Of a DNA stretch of 43,676 nucleotides, positions 23,944 through 32,502 are shown piece by piece (position 1 is the stretch's first letter; the number at the start of each line of letters is the position of its first letter). This DNA is from Peptoniphilus_A harei_B (GTDB taxonomy: Bacteria > Bacillota > Clostridia > Tissierellales > Peptoniphilaceae), in assembly GCA_032560695.1 (NCBI GenBank), contig JAWGHR010000010.1, positions 1 to 43,676 of the forward strand, given 5' to 3'. The translations under genes and the position numbers were made by a program. Below the pieces are notes generated by a model. That model did not search any database, was not told the origin of the DNA, and worked only from the letters and a program-made list of their open reading frames with translations.

Positions 23944-24495
23944 TTAGTGGAACTTGTTTTCGCTTGGGTCGTGAAACTTGACGACTTTAGCTGGAGCGCC
24001 AACGGCAGTTGAGTTGGCAGGTATGTCTGTGAGGACAAGGGCGCCTGCTCCGATTTTTGCTCCATCACCAATTGTTACTGGTCCAAGGACTGTGGCTCCA
24101 GTTCCAATTATGACGTTGCTTCCAACTGTGGGGTGTCTCTTCTTTTCCTTTTCGTTGCCAGTTCCACCAAGGGTTATGTTGTGGTACATGTGACAGTTGT
24201 CCCCAATCTCGGCAGTCTCTCCTATGACCACAGCCATGCCGTGGTCAATAAAGAGATTTTTGCCAATTTTTGCACCTGGATGGATTTCGATGCCAGTTTT
24301 CTTCCTGGCTCTTTGTGAAATCCATCTTGCAAGTGTAGTGTGTTCTTTTTCATAAAAGTAGTGGGCAATTCTATGTCTCACCATGCAAGAAACAATGGGA
24401 TACATAAAGATTGCTTCAAATAAACTTTTACAGGCTGGGTCCTTTAATAAAATAAATTCCCCATATTCCTTAATTTTTTTCAAATACTTAATCAT
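23944..24495 (-). CDS. cysE: serine O-acetyltransferase
   Basis: 183 residues from the ATG at 24495, which overlaps the end of cysK by 8 bp (ATGATTAA); an upstream in-frame ATG at 24543 is rejected as it adds non-family residues. It makes O-acetylserine from serine and acetyl-CoA, the substrate of CysK. The left-handed beta-helix repeats start at GIEIHPGAKIGKNLFIDHG, with the catalytic His/Asp in DHG and later HNITLGGTG. Somewhat short N-terminus, as in Gram-positive CysE. Translationally coupled to cysK and under its leader. Confidence 0.95.
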   Translation of the reverse strand: MIKYLKKIKEYGEFILLKDPACKSLFEAIFMYPIVSCMVRHRIAHYFYEKEHTTLARWISQRARKKTGIEIHPGAKIGKNLFIDHGMAVVIGETAEIGDNCHMYHNITLGGTGNEKEKKRHPTVGSNVIIGTGATVLGPVTIGDGAKIGAGALVLTDIPANSTAVGAPAKVVKFHDPSENKFH

Positions 24496-25378
24496 TTTTA
24501 AAAAGGTCAGTGGACATATATCTTTCAGCTGTATCAGGTGCAACTGTGACTATATTTCCACCAAGCTCCTCTTGCATTTTTAGTGCACCTACTACATTGG
24601 CACCAGCTGATATGCCAACAAGTAGTCCTTCTTCACGAGAAAGTCTTCTTGCCATTTCTATAGCTTCTTCTGATTTAACAGTTATTGTCTTGTCTAGGAT
24701 TTTTGTATCTAAAACTCCTGGAACAAAGTTTGCTCCAAGACCTTGGATTTTATGTGTTCCTGCTTCTCCTCTTGTAAGAAGTGGAGATTCATCTGGTTCA
24801 AGACCCCAAACTTTTACATTTTCATCCTTAGATTTTAAAAATCTTCCAACTCCTGTAACAGTTCCTCCAGTTCCTATTCCAGCAACAAAGCCTGTGATGT
24901 CCTTTAGGTCTTTATAAATTTCTGGACCTGTAGTTTCTTCGTGAGCCACAGCATTGTACTTGTTTTCAAATTGGTTTGGCATGAAGTAGTTGCCTGTAGC
25001 AACAAGTTCCTTGGCCTTGTCAACTGCTGCCTGCATGCCGCCTTCACCTGTTAAAATTAAGTTAGCTCCAAAGGCTGCGATTATGTTTCTTCTTTCAATT
25101 GACATAGATTTTGGCATAACAATATTAACCTTGTAGCCAAGGGCACGACCAATCATGGCAATGGCAATTCCAGTGTTACCACTTGTTGGTTCGACAATTT
25201 CCATTCCTTCTTTTAGGGATCCGTCTTTGATGGCTCCCTTAATCATGTAGAGGGCAGCCCTGTCTTTAACTGATCCTGCTGGGTTAGATTTTTCTACTTT
25301 TACAAAAATCTTTCCTCCACCAATCTTTTCTAATTGTACTAATTTTGATTCTCCAACTGTTTCTAATAATTTTGTCAT
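24488..25378 (-). CDS. cysK: cysteine synthase (O-acetylserine sulfhydrylase)
   Basis: 296 residues. A PLP enzyme that joins sulfide to O-acetylserine to give cysteine. The PLP lysine is in NPAGSVKDRAA, the substrate loop is PTSGNTGIA, and the phosphate-cup glycines are GIGTGGTVTG. Slightly shorter than the typical 305-310. The ATG is preceded by CGGAGGAG. The gene follows a leader with a Cys-rich peptide and a terminator, and is coupled to cysE; expression is therefore expected to rise when charged tRNA-Cys is scarce. Confidence 0.95.
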   Translation of the reverse strand: MTKLLETVGESKLVQLEKIGGGKIFVKVEKSNPAGSVKDRAALYMIKGAIKDGSLKEGMEIVEPTSGNTGIAIAMIGRALGYKVNIVMPKSMSIERRNIIAAFGANLILTGEGGMQAAVDKAKELVATGNYFMPNQFENKYNAVAHEETTGPEIYKDLKDITGFVAGIGTGGTVTGVGRFLKSKDENVKVWGLEPDESPLLTRGEAGTHKIQGLGANFVPGVLDTKILDKTITVKSEEAIEMARRLSREEGLLVGISAGANVVGALKMQEELGGNIVTVAPDTAERYMSTDLFKND

Positions 25379-25399
25379 TTTTTCTCCTCCGTAAATACA

Positions 25400-25432
25400 T
25401 AAAAAAAAGAGTATATGAAATCATATACTCTT
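25400..25432 (-). terminator. cysK leader terminator (attenuator)
   Basis: On the minus strand AAGAGTATATG (25432-25422) and CATATACTCTT (25417-25407) pair perfectly (11 bp, 4-nt loop), followed by a T8 tract ending at 25401. It lies 22 bp upstream of the cysK start, so it must be bypassed for cysK to be made. AATC-A-ATAT upstream (about 25476-25468) could pair with ATATGATT in its 5' arm and loop as a weak antiterminator. Confidence 0.85.
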
Positions 25433-25480
25433 AAAATCTTTCTTAATATCTAATAAAAAGTTTAAAATATTGATTCACAT

Positions 25481-25564
25481 TCAAATAAGTCCTATAAAAT
25501 TTTTTATAGAACAACAACAGAATGCTTGGCTTGTGAAATTTTTAAAGTTATTTAAGTTTTTCAT
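25481..25564 (-). CDS. cysteine-rich leader peptide of the cysKE operon
   Basis: A 27-codon frame: ATG at 25564 with GAGAGG 8 bp upstream, stop TGA at 25481. Residues 15-19 are Phe-Cys-Cys-Cys-Ser, encoded by TTC TGT TGT TGT TCT. Directly after the Cys codons the RNA can form CTATAAA/TTTATAG (25509-25492), a hairpin partly inside the frame. By analogy with trp and his leaders, a ribosome stalled at the Cys codons for lack of Cys-tRNA would block this hairpin and alter downstream folding, favouring read-through of the terminator at 25400. The peptide is real by sequence logic; the mechanism is inferred. Confidence 0.82.
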   Translation of the reverse strand: MKNLNNFKNFTSQAFCCCSIKNFIGLI

Positions 25565-25589
25565 TTTTATCGCCTCTCAATATGTTTCG

Positions 25590-25618
25590 ACTATACTATT
25601 TTAAAATTTATTTGTCAA
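25590..25618 (-). promoter_or_regulatory. promoter of the cysK leader
   Basis: On the minus strand TTGACA (25618-25613), a 17-bp spacer and TATAGT (25595-25590). Transcription would start near 25583, about 20 nt before the leader peptide ATG. Confidence 0.88.
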
Positions 25619-25717
25619 GTATAAATTAAAAGAATTGTTAAAGCTAATTGGCAAAAAAACTTGCTTTAATATGTAGGAAATTGAAAATTTATTTTAAAAA
25701 AATTTTATAAAAATTGT

Positions 25718-25879
25718 GACTTGATGAAGGTCTTGCACTTAGTAAAAAATAATGACTTAGTAAAAAATTGCAGCTTTATAAGAAACTATAACTCTATGAA
25801 AGCTTATAACTTTATAAAAAACTGTGAGTTTACAAAAATCTATGACTTCACAAGAATTTATGACTTAGTAAAAATTTAA
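25718..25879. repeat. 18-bp degenerate tandem repeat array C
   Basis: Nine units start exactly every 18 bp (25718 to 25862), consensus near GACTTNGTAAAAAATTAT, with no insertion or deletion. The plus frame from GAC is open over all 54 codons and ends in TAA at the last codon; units read DLMKVL, HLVKNN, DLVKNC, SFIRNY, NSMKAY, NFIKNC, EFTKIY, DFTRIY, DLVKI. No ribosome site or convincing start precedes it; an ATG lies in the first unit. Between divergent cysK and glmU promoters. Confidence 0.88.
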
Positions 25880-25981
25880 AAATCAAAAAAAGTAAAATTC
25901 TCAAAAATTTTATTTTATTTTTACAAAAACCACGGAAATTTTCTACAAGGGGTTGAAATATAAATTAATTGTGAAATTTTC

Positions 25982-26011
25982 TTGAATATAAGAGTCAATC
26001 TTAGTTATAAT
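25982..26011 (+). promoter_or_regulatory. promoter of glmU-prs-pth-mfd
   Basis: TTGAAT (25982-25987), an 18-bp spacer and a perfect TATAAT (26006-26011), 28 bp before the glmU start codon, with AAAGAGGTG as the ribosome site. Confidence 0.78.
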
Positions 26012-26039
26012 GTAAGCAGTAAATAAAAAGAGGTGTTTT

Positions 26040-27419
26040 ATGAAAGTTTCAGTTATCCTGGCAGCAGGAGAGGGAACGAGAATGAAGTCCAAAAAACCAA
26101 AGGTGCTTCATGAAATTCTTGGAAGACCTATGCTTTTTTATGTCCTAAATTCTTGCAAGCATTCACAAGTTGAAAAGAATCTTGTAGTTGTGGGACACAA
26201 TAAGGAAAAAGTGTGCAAGGCCTTCGAAGATGAACAAGATGTGGAATTTATTGAGCAACCTATTGGCGACAATGTACCCTATGGTACAGGCTATGCCGTT
26301 ATGAATGCTCTTGATAAAATAGAAGATGATGATACAGTTATTATCCTAAATGGTGATACTCCAATTATTTCTAATTCAACTATTTCATGCTTTTTGAGAT
26401 ACCACGAAGAGAGAAATAACGATATAACAGTTTTATCTGCTGATATGAAAGATCCTACAAACTACGGCAGGATTGTCAGAGATGAAAATGCAAATGTTGT
26501 TGCAATAGTAGAGGAAAAGGACGCAAGTGAAAAGCAAAAGTTAATTCGTGAAATTAATTCAGGGATTTTTGCCTTTAAGGGTTCTTCTCTAAAGTCAGCC
26601 CTTAAAAAAATCGACACTGACAATGCAGCAAATGAGCTTTATATAACTGACACTCTTGAAATCCTAGTTAAGGAAGGCAAGAGGGTTGACTCCTTTAAGC
26701 TTAGGGACACAAGAGAAATCCTTGGGGTTAATTCAAGATACGAGTTATCTATTGCAGCAGAAATCCTACAAAAAAAGATTAACAAGGAATACATGATAAA
26801 TGGTGTTGGGATAATTGATCCTAAGTCCACTTATATAGAATACGGAGCTACTATCGAAAGAGATGTCATGATTTACCCAGGCACTCGCATTGACAGAAAG
26901 TCTGTAATAAAAGAAGGGGCAGAAATTTACTCTTCTACAATAAAGAATTCAACAATTGGAGAAGATGTAATTATTAGGTCATCTGAAATAGAAGACTCTT
27001 CTATAGGAAGGGGAACTACAGTGGGACCTTATGCTCACCTAAGACCAAACTCCCATGTTGGAGAAAATTGTAAAATTGGAAACTTTGTTGAAGTTAAGAA
27101 TTCTAATGTTGGAGATGGGTCAAAGATGAGTCACCTTGCTTACATAGGCGATGCCGATGTGGGCAGTGGAGTTAACATAGGCTGCGGAGTGGTCTTTGTT
27201 AATTACGATGGAAGAGACAAGTTTAGGGCCAAGGTTGGGGACAATGCCTTCATTGGTTCTAATGCAAATTTAGTAGCGCCAATTGAAGTAGAAGACAATG
27301 GCTATGTTGCAGCTGGATCTACTATTACTAAAAAAGTTTTGAAGGGTCAACTTTCTCTTGAGAGAGCACCTCAAAAAAATATAGATGGTTGGGTTGAGAG
27401 AAAAGGATTTATGAAATAG
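26040..27419 (+). CDS. glmU: bifunctional GlmU (GlcNAc-1-P uridyltransferase / GlcN-1-P acetyltransferase)
   Basis: 459 residues, standard length. Makes UDP-GlcNAc for peptidoglycan in two steps. The N-terminal uridyltransferase (about 1-230) starts VILAAGEGTRMKSKKPKVLHEILG and has LNGDTPII. The C-terminal hexapeptide-repeat acetyltransferase (about 250-455) contains GPYAHLRPNSHVGENCKIGNFVEVKNS and HLAYIGDADVG, including the catalytic His. Neighbour order glmU-prs-pth-mfd is classical for Firmicutes. Confidence 0.97.
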   Translation: MKVSVILAAGEGTRMKSKKPKVLHEILGRPMLFYVLNSCKHSQVEKNLVVVGHNKEKVCKAFEDEQDVEFIEQPIGDNVPYGTGYAVMNALDKIEDDDTVIILNGDTPIISNSTISCFLRYHEERNNDITVLSADMKDPTNYGRIVRDENANVVAIVEEKDASEKQKLIREINSGIFAFKGSSLKSALKKIDTDNAANELYITDTLEILVKEGKRVDSFKLRDTREILGVNSRYELSIAAEILQKKINKEYMINGVGIIDPKSTYIEYGATIERDVMIYPGTRIDRKSVIKEGAEIYSSTIKNSTIGEDVIIRSSEIEDSSIGRGTTVGPYAHLRPNSHVGENCKIGNFVEVKNSNVGDGSKMSHLAYIGDADVGSGVNIGCGVVFVNYDGRDKFRAKVGDNAFIGSNANLVAPIEVEDNGYVAAGSTITKKVLKGQLSLERAPQKNIDGWVERKGFMK

Positions 27420-27432
27420 GAGGACGTGGATA

Positions 27433-28383
27433 ATGAACACAGTTAATGGAGATATTGTAGTATTTACAGGAAATTCTAACCTAAGTCTTGTAGATAAAAT
27501 TTGTGAAAACATGGGAATTGAAAAGGGCGCTTGTACTGTGTCCACATTTTCTGATGGAGAAATTTCAATTGATATTGGAGTTTCTGTAAGAGGTAAGGAT
27601 GTTTTTGTTATCCAATCAACTTCTTCACCAGTTAATGACAACCTAATGGAACTTTTAATTTTAATTGATGGTCTAAAGAGGGCATCAGCTGGCAGAATTA
27701 ACGCAGTTATTCCTTACTACGGATATGCAAGACAAGACAGAAAGACTAAGGCAAGGGAACCTATTACTTCAAAACTAGTGGCAAATCTAATTACTGAAGC
27801 AGGAGCTGACAGGGTTGTTGCAATGGACCTTCACGCTGGTCAAATCCAAGGATACTTTGATATTCCAGTTGATCACCTAACAGCAGTTCCTTACCTTGCA
27901 AGATACTTCAAGGACATTGTAAATGAAGACGACTTTGTCGTTGTTTCTCCAGACCTTGGAGGAGTAACTAGAACAAGAAAGTTTGCCAACGAATTAAATC
28001 TTCCTATTGCAATAATTGAAAAGAGAAGACCAAAGGCAAATGTATCTGAAGTTATGAATATTATTGGTGATGTTGAAGGCAAGTCAGTTATACTTGTTGA
28101 TGACATTGCAGATACTGCTGGAACTATTACTAAGGCAGCAGATGCTCTAAAGGCTAGAGGTGCAAAAAAAGTTTATGGAGCTGCAACTCATGGAGTCCTA
28201 TCAGGTCCAGCTATTGAAAGACTAAAGAATTCATCTCTTGAAAAATTTGTAATCACAGATACTATTGAACTTCCAGAAGAAAAAAGAATAGATAAGATTG
28301 CTGTTGTGTCTGTTGCACCAATTTTTGCATCAGCTATTAAGAGAATTAACACATCACAATCAGTTAGTGAAATGTTTGAATAA
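27433..28383 (+). CDS. prs: ribose-phosphate pyrophosphokinase
   Basis: 316 residues. Makes PRPP from ribose-5-phosphate and ATP for nucleotide, His and Trp synthesis. Motifs: FSDGEISIDI near the start, the flexible loop YARQDRKTKAREPI, DLHAGQIQGYFDIPVDHL and the PRPP-binding VILVDDIADTAGTI. All catalytic segments are intact. 13 bp after glmU. Confidence 0.97.
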   Translation: MNTVNGDIVVFTGNSNLSLVDKICENMGIEKGACTVSTFSDGEISIDIGVSVRGKDVFVIQSTSSPVNDNLMELLILIDGLKRASAGRINAVIPYYGYARQDRKTKAREPITSKLVANLITEAGADRVVAMDLHAGQIQGYFDIPVDHLTAVPYLARYFKDIVNEDDFVVVSPDLGGVTRTRKFANELNLPIAIIEKRRPKANVSEVMNIIGDVEGKSVILVDDIADTAGTITKAADALKARGAKKVYGAATHGVLSGPAIERLKNSSLEKFVITDTIELPEEKRIDKIAVVSVAPIFASAIKRINTSQSVSEMFE

Positions 28384-28392
28384 GGTGATTAA

Positions 28393-28962
28393 GTGTATAT
28401 AATTGCAGGACTGGGAAACCCCGGCAAGAAGTATGAAGATACTAGGCACAATGTGGGCTTCTCAACAATTGATGTCCTTGCGGATAAGCTTAATATAAAA
28501 GTTAATAAGATTAAATTTAAGGGGCTTGTAGGTGAAGGGAGAATTGGCAGCGAGAAGGTCATTCTCCTAAAGCCCCATACTTTTATGAACAATTCCGGAG
28601 AATCAATTGTAGAAATTTTAAATTTTTATAAATTAAAACCAGAAGATTTAATGGTTATTGTAGACGACATTGACATTGAATTTGCTCAGATAAAGATAAA
28701 GAAAAATGGATCTGCTGGGACTCACAATGGACTTAAGTCAATTGTAAACTTAACAGGAAGCAAAAATTTTGCCAGGTTTAAAATTGGTGTTGGAAAAAAA
28801 CACCCCAATGAAGATTTGGCAAGTTTTGTTCTGTCCAATTTTCCATCAAAGGATAGAAAGCACATTGCAGATGCCATTGACGCCTGTGCCGATGCCATAA
28901 TTGATGCAGTGGACTCAGGGATCGACAAGTCCATGAATTCTTATAACAACAATATTTATTGA
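28393..28962 (+). CDS. pth: peptidyl-tRNA hydrolase
   Basis: 189 residues from GTG 28393 (AAGGTGATTAA upstream). Releases tRNA from peptidyl-tRNA dropped by ribosomes. The N-terminal motif AGLGNPGKKYEDTRHNVGF carries the catalytic His19; KPHTFMNNSGE, VIVDDIDIEF and GSAGTHNGLKSI complete the active site. Part of the glmU-prs-pth-mfd operon. Confidence 0.97.
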   Translation: MYIIAGLGNPGKKYEDTRHNVGFSTIDVLADKLNIKVNKIKFKGLVGEGRIGSEKVILLKPHTFMNNSGESIVEILNFYKLKPEDLMVIVDDIDIEFAQIKIKKNGSAGTHNGLKSIVNLTGSKNFARFKIGVGKKHPNEDLASFVLSNFPSKDRKHIADAIDACADAIIDAVDSGIDKSMNSYNNNIY

Positions 28963-28970
28963 GGTGAAAA

Positions 28971-31900
28971 TTGAATTTTTTAATCAATAGTGTAAAGAAC
29001 CTAGAAGCTTTTAAGGAATTAGATAATTCAATAAAAATTTCCAAGAACACTGCAGTCTTTGGTTCAGAGGAGGCAGTGCTCTCTCTTTTTGCGCCCACTT
29101 TTTCTCATGAGGGCAAGAAAGTCTGTCTCATTTCACAAGATAGGGTAAGGGCAAGAAAGGCCTACGAGGACATTGAGTCCATCTCAGATGAGAATTGCGT
29201 CTACTATCCAGAAAAGGACGTCTTTTTCTATGACAGGGATTCAAAGTCCAAGGAGAACACAAAGAAAAGGCTAGAAGCCATGGCAGAGATTTCAAGTGGC
29301 AGGGCAAAGATGGTTGTCACAACCTTAAACGCCTTGACTGCAAAAATATCAAGGCCAGAAATTTTTGCATCTTATAAAATCAATATAGAAGTTGGACAAG
29401 TTTTAAATCTTGACGTCCTACCCAAGAAGCTTGTGGAAATGGGCTACGAAAGATTTCCAAGTGTTGAAGGTCTAGGTCAGTTCTCTATAAGGGGTTCCAT
29501 CATAGACATTGGGACACAAGATGCCAACTACAGGATAGAACTTTTTGATGACGAAGTTGATTCTATTAGGTCCTTTGAAATTGAAAACCAAAGGTCCATA
29601 GAAAAGCTAGAAGAAATTACAATTTATCCCATAGAAGACTTGATTATAAAAGAAGATGAAAGAAATCAAGTTGCTGAGAGAATAAAAAAAGACCTTTCCA
29701 AGACTAAGCTTCTTGGAAAAGAAAAAGATAGACTCAATGAAAAGTTTTTAAGGTACGTGGACAGGCTAGAGAACCAAGAGACCATTATCAACAAGGACCT
29801 AATCCTTCCCTATGTAGACCAAGACCAAGTGGGATCTTTCTTAGATTACTTAGAGGATTTTATATTTTTAATTGAAGAGCCTTCGAGGATTGTAGAAAGA
29901 GAAGAAGAACTTGACCTTGCCAATGGAGAAAAGTTTGCAATCTTAATTGAGAATGGTGAAGTCACAAAGTCCCACGAAAAAACTTTTTACAACTACAAGG
30001 ACATAGTCGACAAGTTAAATGAAAAAACTCTAATAACTTTTAACGCCCTCTTGAAGCCACCAAAGATGTTTAAACCAAAGGATATTGTAAACATAAAGGT
30101 CAAGAGCGTGACAAACTATATGTCGAAGATCAAACTCTTCAAGGAAGACTTAGACTATTATGAAAAAAATAATTTTCAGGTCATCCTACTTGGGGCAACA
30201 GAAAAAAGAGCTAAGAGACTTTTTGACCACCTTGTGGACTTGGGTTACTCACCACACTTGGCAAAAAATACCAAAAATGAAAAAATTACTTCCAACATTG
30301 TTGTCACTACTGGAGCCTTAAATGATGGAATAGAATTTTCAGATTCAAAGACTGTTTTTATAAATTATTCAGAAATTTATGGATCTTTCTCAAAGAAGAA
30401 AAAGAAAAAACCAGCCAAGAAGAAGGCACTAAACTTTGAGGACTTACAAATTGGTGACTACGTAGTTCACGAAGCCCACGGTGTTGGGAAATATGTGGGG
30501 ACAAGAAGACTTGAAGTCTCAGGCATACAAAAGGACTACATCCTTATTGAGTACGGTGGAGAGGATAAACTCTTCCTTCCAATAGAAGCTCTTGATTCCA
30601 TTTACAAGTACGTCCAAGAAGGCAAGAGGCCGCCAAAGGTCAACAAGTTAAATTCCCTTGACTGGAAGAAGAAGAAGGCTCGTGCAAGACAGTCCATTGA
30701 TGACATGGCTGACGAGTTAATAAAACTCTATGCAACTCGTGAGAATTCCAAGGGCTTTGCCTTTAGTGAGGACTCTCAATACCAAAGGGAGTTTGAGGAT
30801 GCCTTCATCTATGAAGAAACTCCTGGTCAGTTGAAGTCTGCTGAAGAAATAAAAGAAGATATGGAGAAGGAATCTCCTATGGATAGACTTCTCTGCGCCG
30901 ACGTTGGTTATGGAAAGACAGAGGTTGCCCTTCGTGCAGCCTTTAAGGCAATACTTGACGGAAAGCAAGTTGCAATTCTTGTTCCGACAACTATTTTGGC
31001 ACAGCAACACTACAACACAATTAAGGAGAGGTTTAAAAACTTCCCTGTGGGAGTTGGACTTCTCTCAAGGTTTAGGTCCAAGAAGGATCAGAAGATGGAC
31101 CTTGAAGGTCTAAAGGATGGCAACATCGATATAATAGTGGGAACTCACAGGCTCCTCTCCAAGGACGTGAAGTTCAAGGACTTGGGACTTTTGATTATTG
31201 ATGAAGAGCAAAGATTTGGCGTCCGTCACAAGGAAAAGTTGAGGATGCTAAAGGAAAATGTAGACACATTAACCTTAACAGCCACACCAATTCCAAGGAC
31301 TCTTCAAATGTCCATGATTGGAATAAGGGACATGTCAGTTATTGAAGAGCCACCTGAAGAGAGATTTCCAGTGGAAACTTACGTCCTAGAGTACAACAAC
31401 CTCATGGTGCGTGAGGCCATCCTAAAGGAAATTGAAAGAGGAGGGCAAGTTTACTTCCTCTACAACAAGGTTTCAAATATGGAAAATAAACTTTTGGAAC
31501 TTAGGAAGCTTGTTCCAGAGGCGACCTTCTCTATGGCAAATGGTCAGATGACTGAAAAGCTCCTTGAAGATACCATGATCGACTTCATAGAGGGAAATGT
31601 TGACGTATTAGTTTGCTCAACTATAATAGAAACAGGTATGGACGTTCCAAATGCAAATACAATGATAATAACTGACTCCAATAGGTTGGGGCTTTCACAA
31701 CTTTATCAACTTCGTGGAAGGATTGGAAGGTCATCGAGAATTGCCTACGCCTACTTCACCTACGACAGGTCCACATCAATCTCTGAAGTGGCACAAAAGA
31801 GACTTCAAGCTATAAAAGAGTTCACTGAGTTTGGGTCAGGTCACAAGATTGCAGAAAGGGACCTTGAGATAAGGGGTTCTGGTTCCATACTTGGGTCAAG

Positions 31901-32450
31901 ACAGTCAGGTCACATTGAAAAAATTGGTTACGACCTCTACATGAAGTATCTAAAGGATGCTGTCTTGAAGTTAAAGGGTCTTGATGTGGAAGAAGAAATT
32001 GAAACTACAATTGACCTCAAGCTGGATTCCTTTATACCAAAGGAATATATTGCTGACGACAGGACAAGGCTTGAAATTTATAAAAAGATCTCAGTTCTTT
32101 CAACTGAAGAGGAGTACTCAGACCTTGTTGATGAATTAATCGACAGGTTCTCAGACTTCCCTGATGAAGTTTCAAACCTTATGGACATTGCCCTCTTAAA
32201 GAACAAGGCACAAAAGGCAAAAGTTTCATCTATTGTTGAGAGAAGAGGAGAATATAGGGTAAGAGTGGAAGGTGAGGTTGAGCTTCCAGCCATAATGGAA
32301 ATAAACAACGAGTTCGAAAATGTTTCTTACTCTATGGGAAATGTCAATGAAATTGTATTGACTAAGTTAAAGTATCCTCTCGACGAGCTTAAAAAACTTG
32401 TTACAATTTTGTATTTACACAAAAAGGACACAAAAACTTCTAAAAAGTAG
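28971..32450 (+). CDS. mfd: transcription-repair coupling factor
   Basis: 1159 residues from TTG 28971 (GAGGTGA at good spacing). It removes RNA polymerase stalled at DNA damage and recruits UvrA. The order is a UvrB-like N-terminal region, a lysine-rich linker (KKKKKKPAKKKA), the CarD-like polymerase-interacting domain (IGDYVVHEAHGVGKYVG, about 490-560), the RecG-like translocase with Walker A ADVGYGKTEVALR (about 640) and DEEQRFG (about 743), and the C-terminal TRCF domain that masks UvrA binding. Full length; last gene of the operon. Confidence 0.97.
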   Translation: MNFLINSVKNLEAFKELDNSIKISKNTAVFGSEEAVLSLFAPTFSHEGKKVCLISQDRVRARKAYEDIESISDENCVYYPEKDVFFYDRDSKSKENTKKRLEAMAEISSGRAKMVVTTLNALTAKISRPEIFASYKINIEVGQVLNLDVLPKKLVEMGYERFPSVEGLGQFSIRGSIIDIGTQDANYRIELFDDEVDSIRSFEIENQRSIEKLEEITIYPIEDLIIKEDERNQVAERIKKDLSKTKLLGKEKDRLNEKFLRYVDRLENQETIINKDLILPYVDQDQVGSFLDYLEDFIFLIEEPSRIVEREEELDLANGEKFAILIENGEVTKSHEKTFYNYKDIVDKLNEKTLITFNALLKPPKMFKPKDIVNIKVKSVTNYMSKIKLFKEDLDYYEKNNFQVILLGATEKRAKRLFDHLVDLGYSPHLAKNTKNEKITSNIVVTTGALNDGIEFSDSKTVFINYSEIYGSFSKKKKKKPAKKKALNFEDLQIGDYVVHEAHGVGKYVGTRRLEVSGIQKDYILIEYGGEDKLFLPIEALDSIYKYVQEGKRPPKVNKLNSLDWKKKKARARQSIDDMADELIKLYATRENSKGFAFSEDSQYQREFEDAFIYEETPGQLKSAEEIKEDMEKESPMDRLLCADVGYGKTEVALRAAFKAILDGKQVAILVPTTILAQQHYNTIKERFKNFPVGVGLLSRFRSKKDQKMDLEGLKDGNIDIIVGTHRLLSKDVKFKDLGLLIIDEEQRFGVRHKEKLRMLKENVDTLTLTATPIPRTLQMSMIGIRDMSVIEEPPEERFPVETYVLEYNNLMVREAILKEIERGGQVYFLYNKVSNMENKLLELRKLVPEATFSMANGQMTEKLLEDTMIDFIEGNVDVLVCSTIIETGMDVPNANTMIITDSNRLGLSQLYQLRGRIGRSSRIAYAYFTYDRSTSISEVAQKRLQAIKEFTEFGSGHKIAERDLEIRGSGSILGSRQSGHIEKIGYDLYMKYLKDAVLKLKGLDVEEEIETTIDLKLDSFIPKEYIADDRTRLEIYKKISVLSTEEEYSDLVDELIDRFSDFPDEVSNLMDIALLKNKAQKAKVSSIVERRGEYRVRVEGEVELPAIMEINNEFENVSYSMGNVNEIVLTKLKYPLDELKKLVTILYLHKKDTKTSKK

Positions 32451-32502
32451 TGTATAATAGAAACATTAAATGATAATAATTAAATAAAATAAGGAGAGAA
32501 AT

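Noticed and set aside
25440..25620. T-box leader for cysK
   Set aside because: No T-box core (GGTGG-ACC type) lies before the terminator and the leader is only about 185 nt; the Cys-codon leader peptide explains it better.
25718..25879. CRISPR array or short-spacer repeat cluster
   Set aside because: There are no unique spacers: units abut each other every 18 bp and all of the sequence is repeat. No cas genes are present.
30717..31010. Minus-strand frame inside mfd
   Set aside because: Antisense shadow over the Walker A region of an intact mfd gene.
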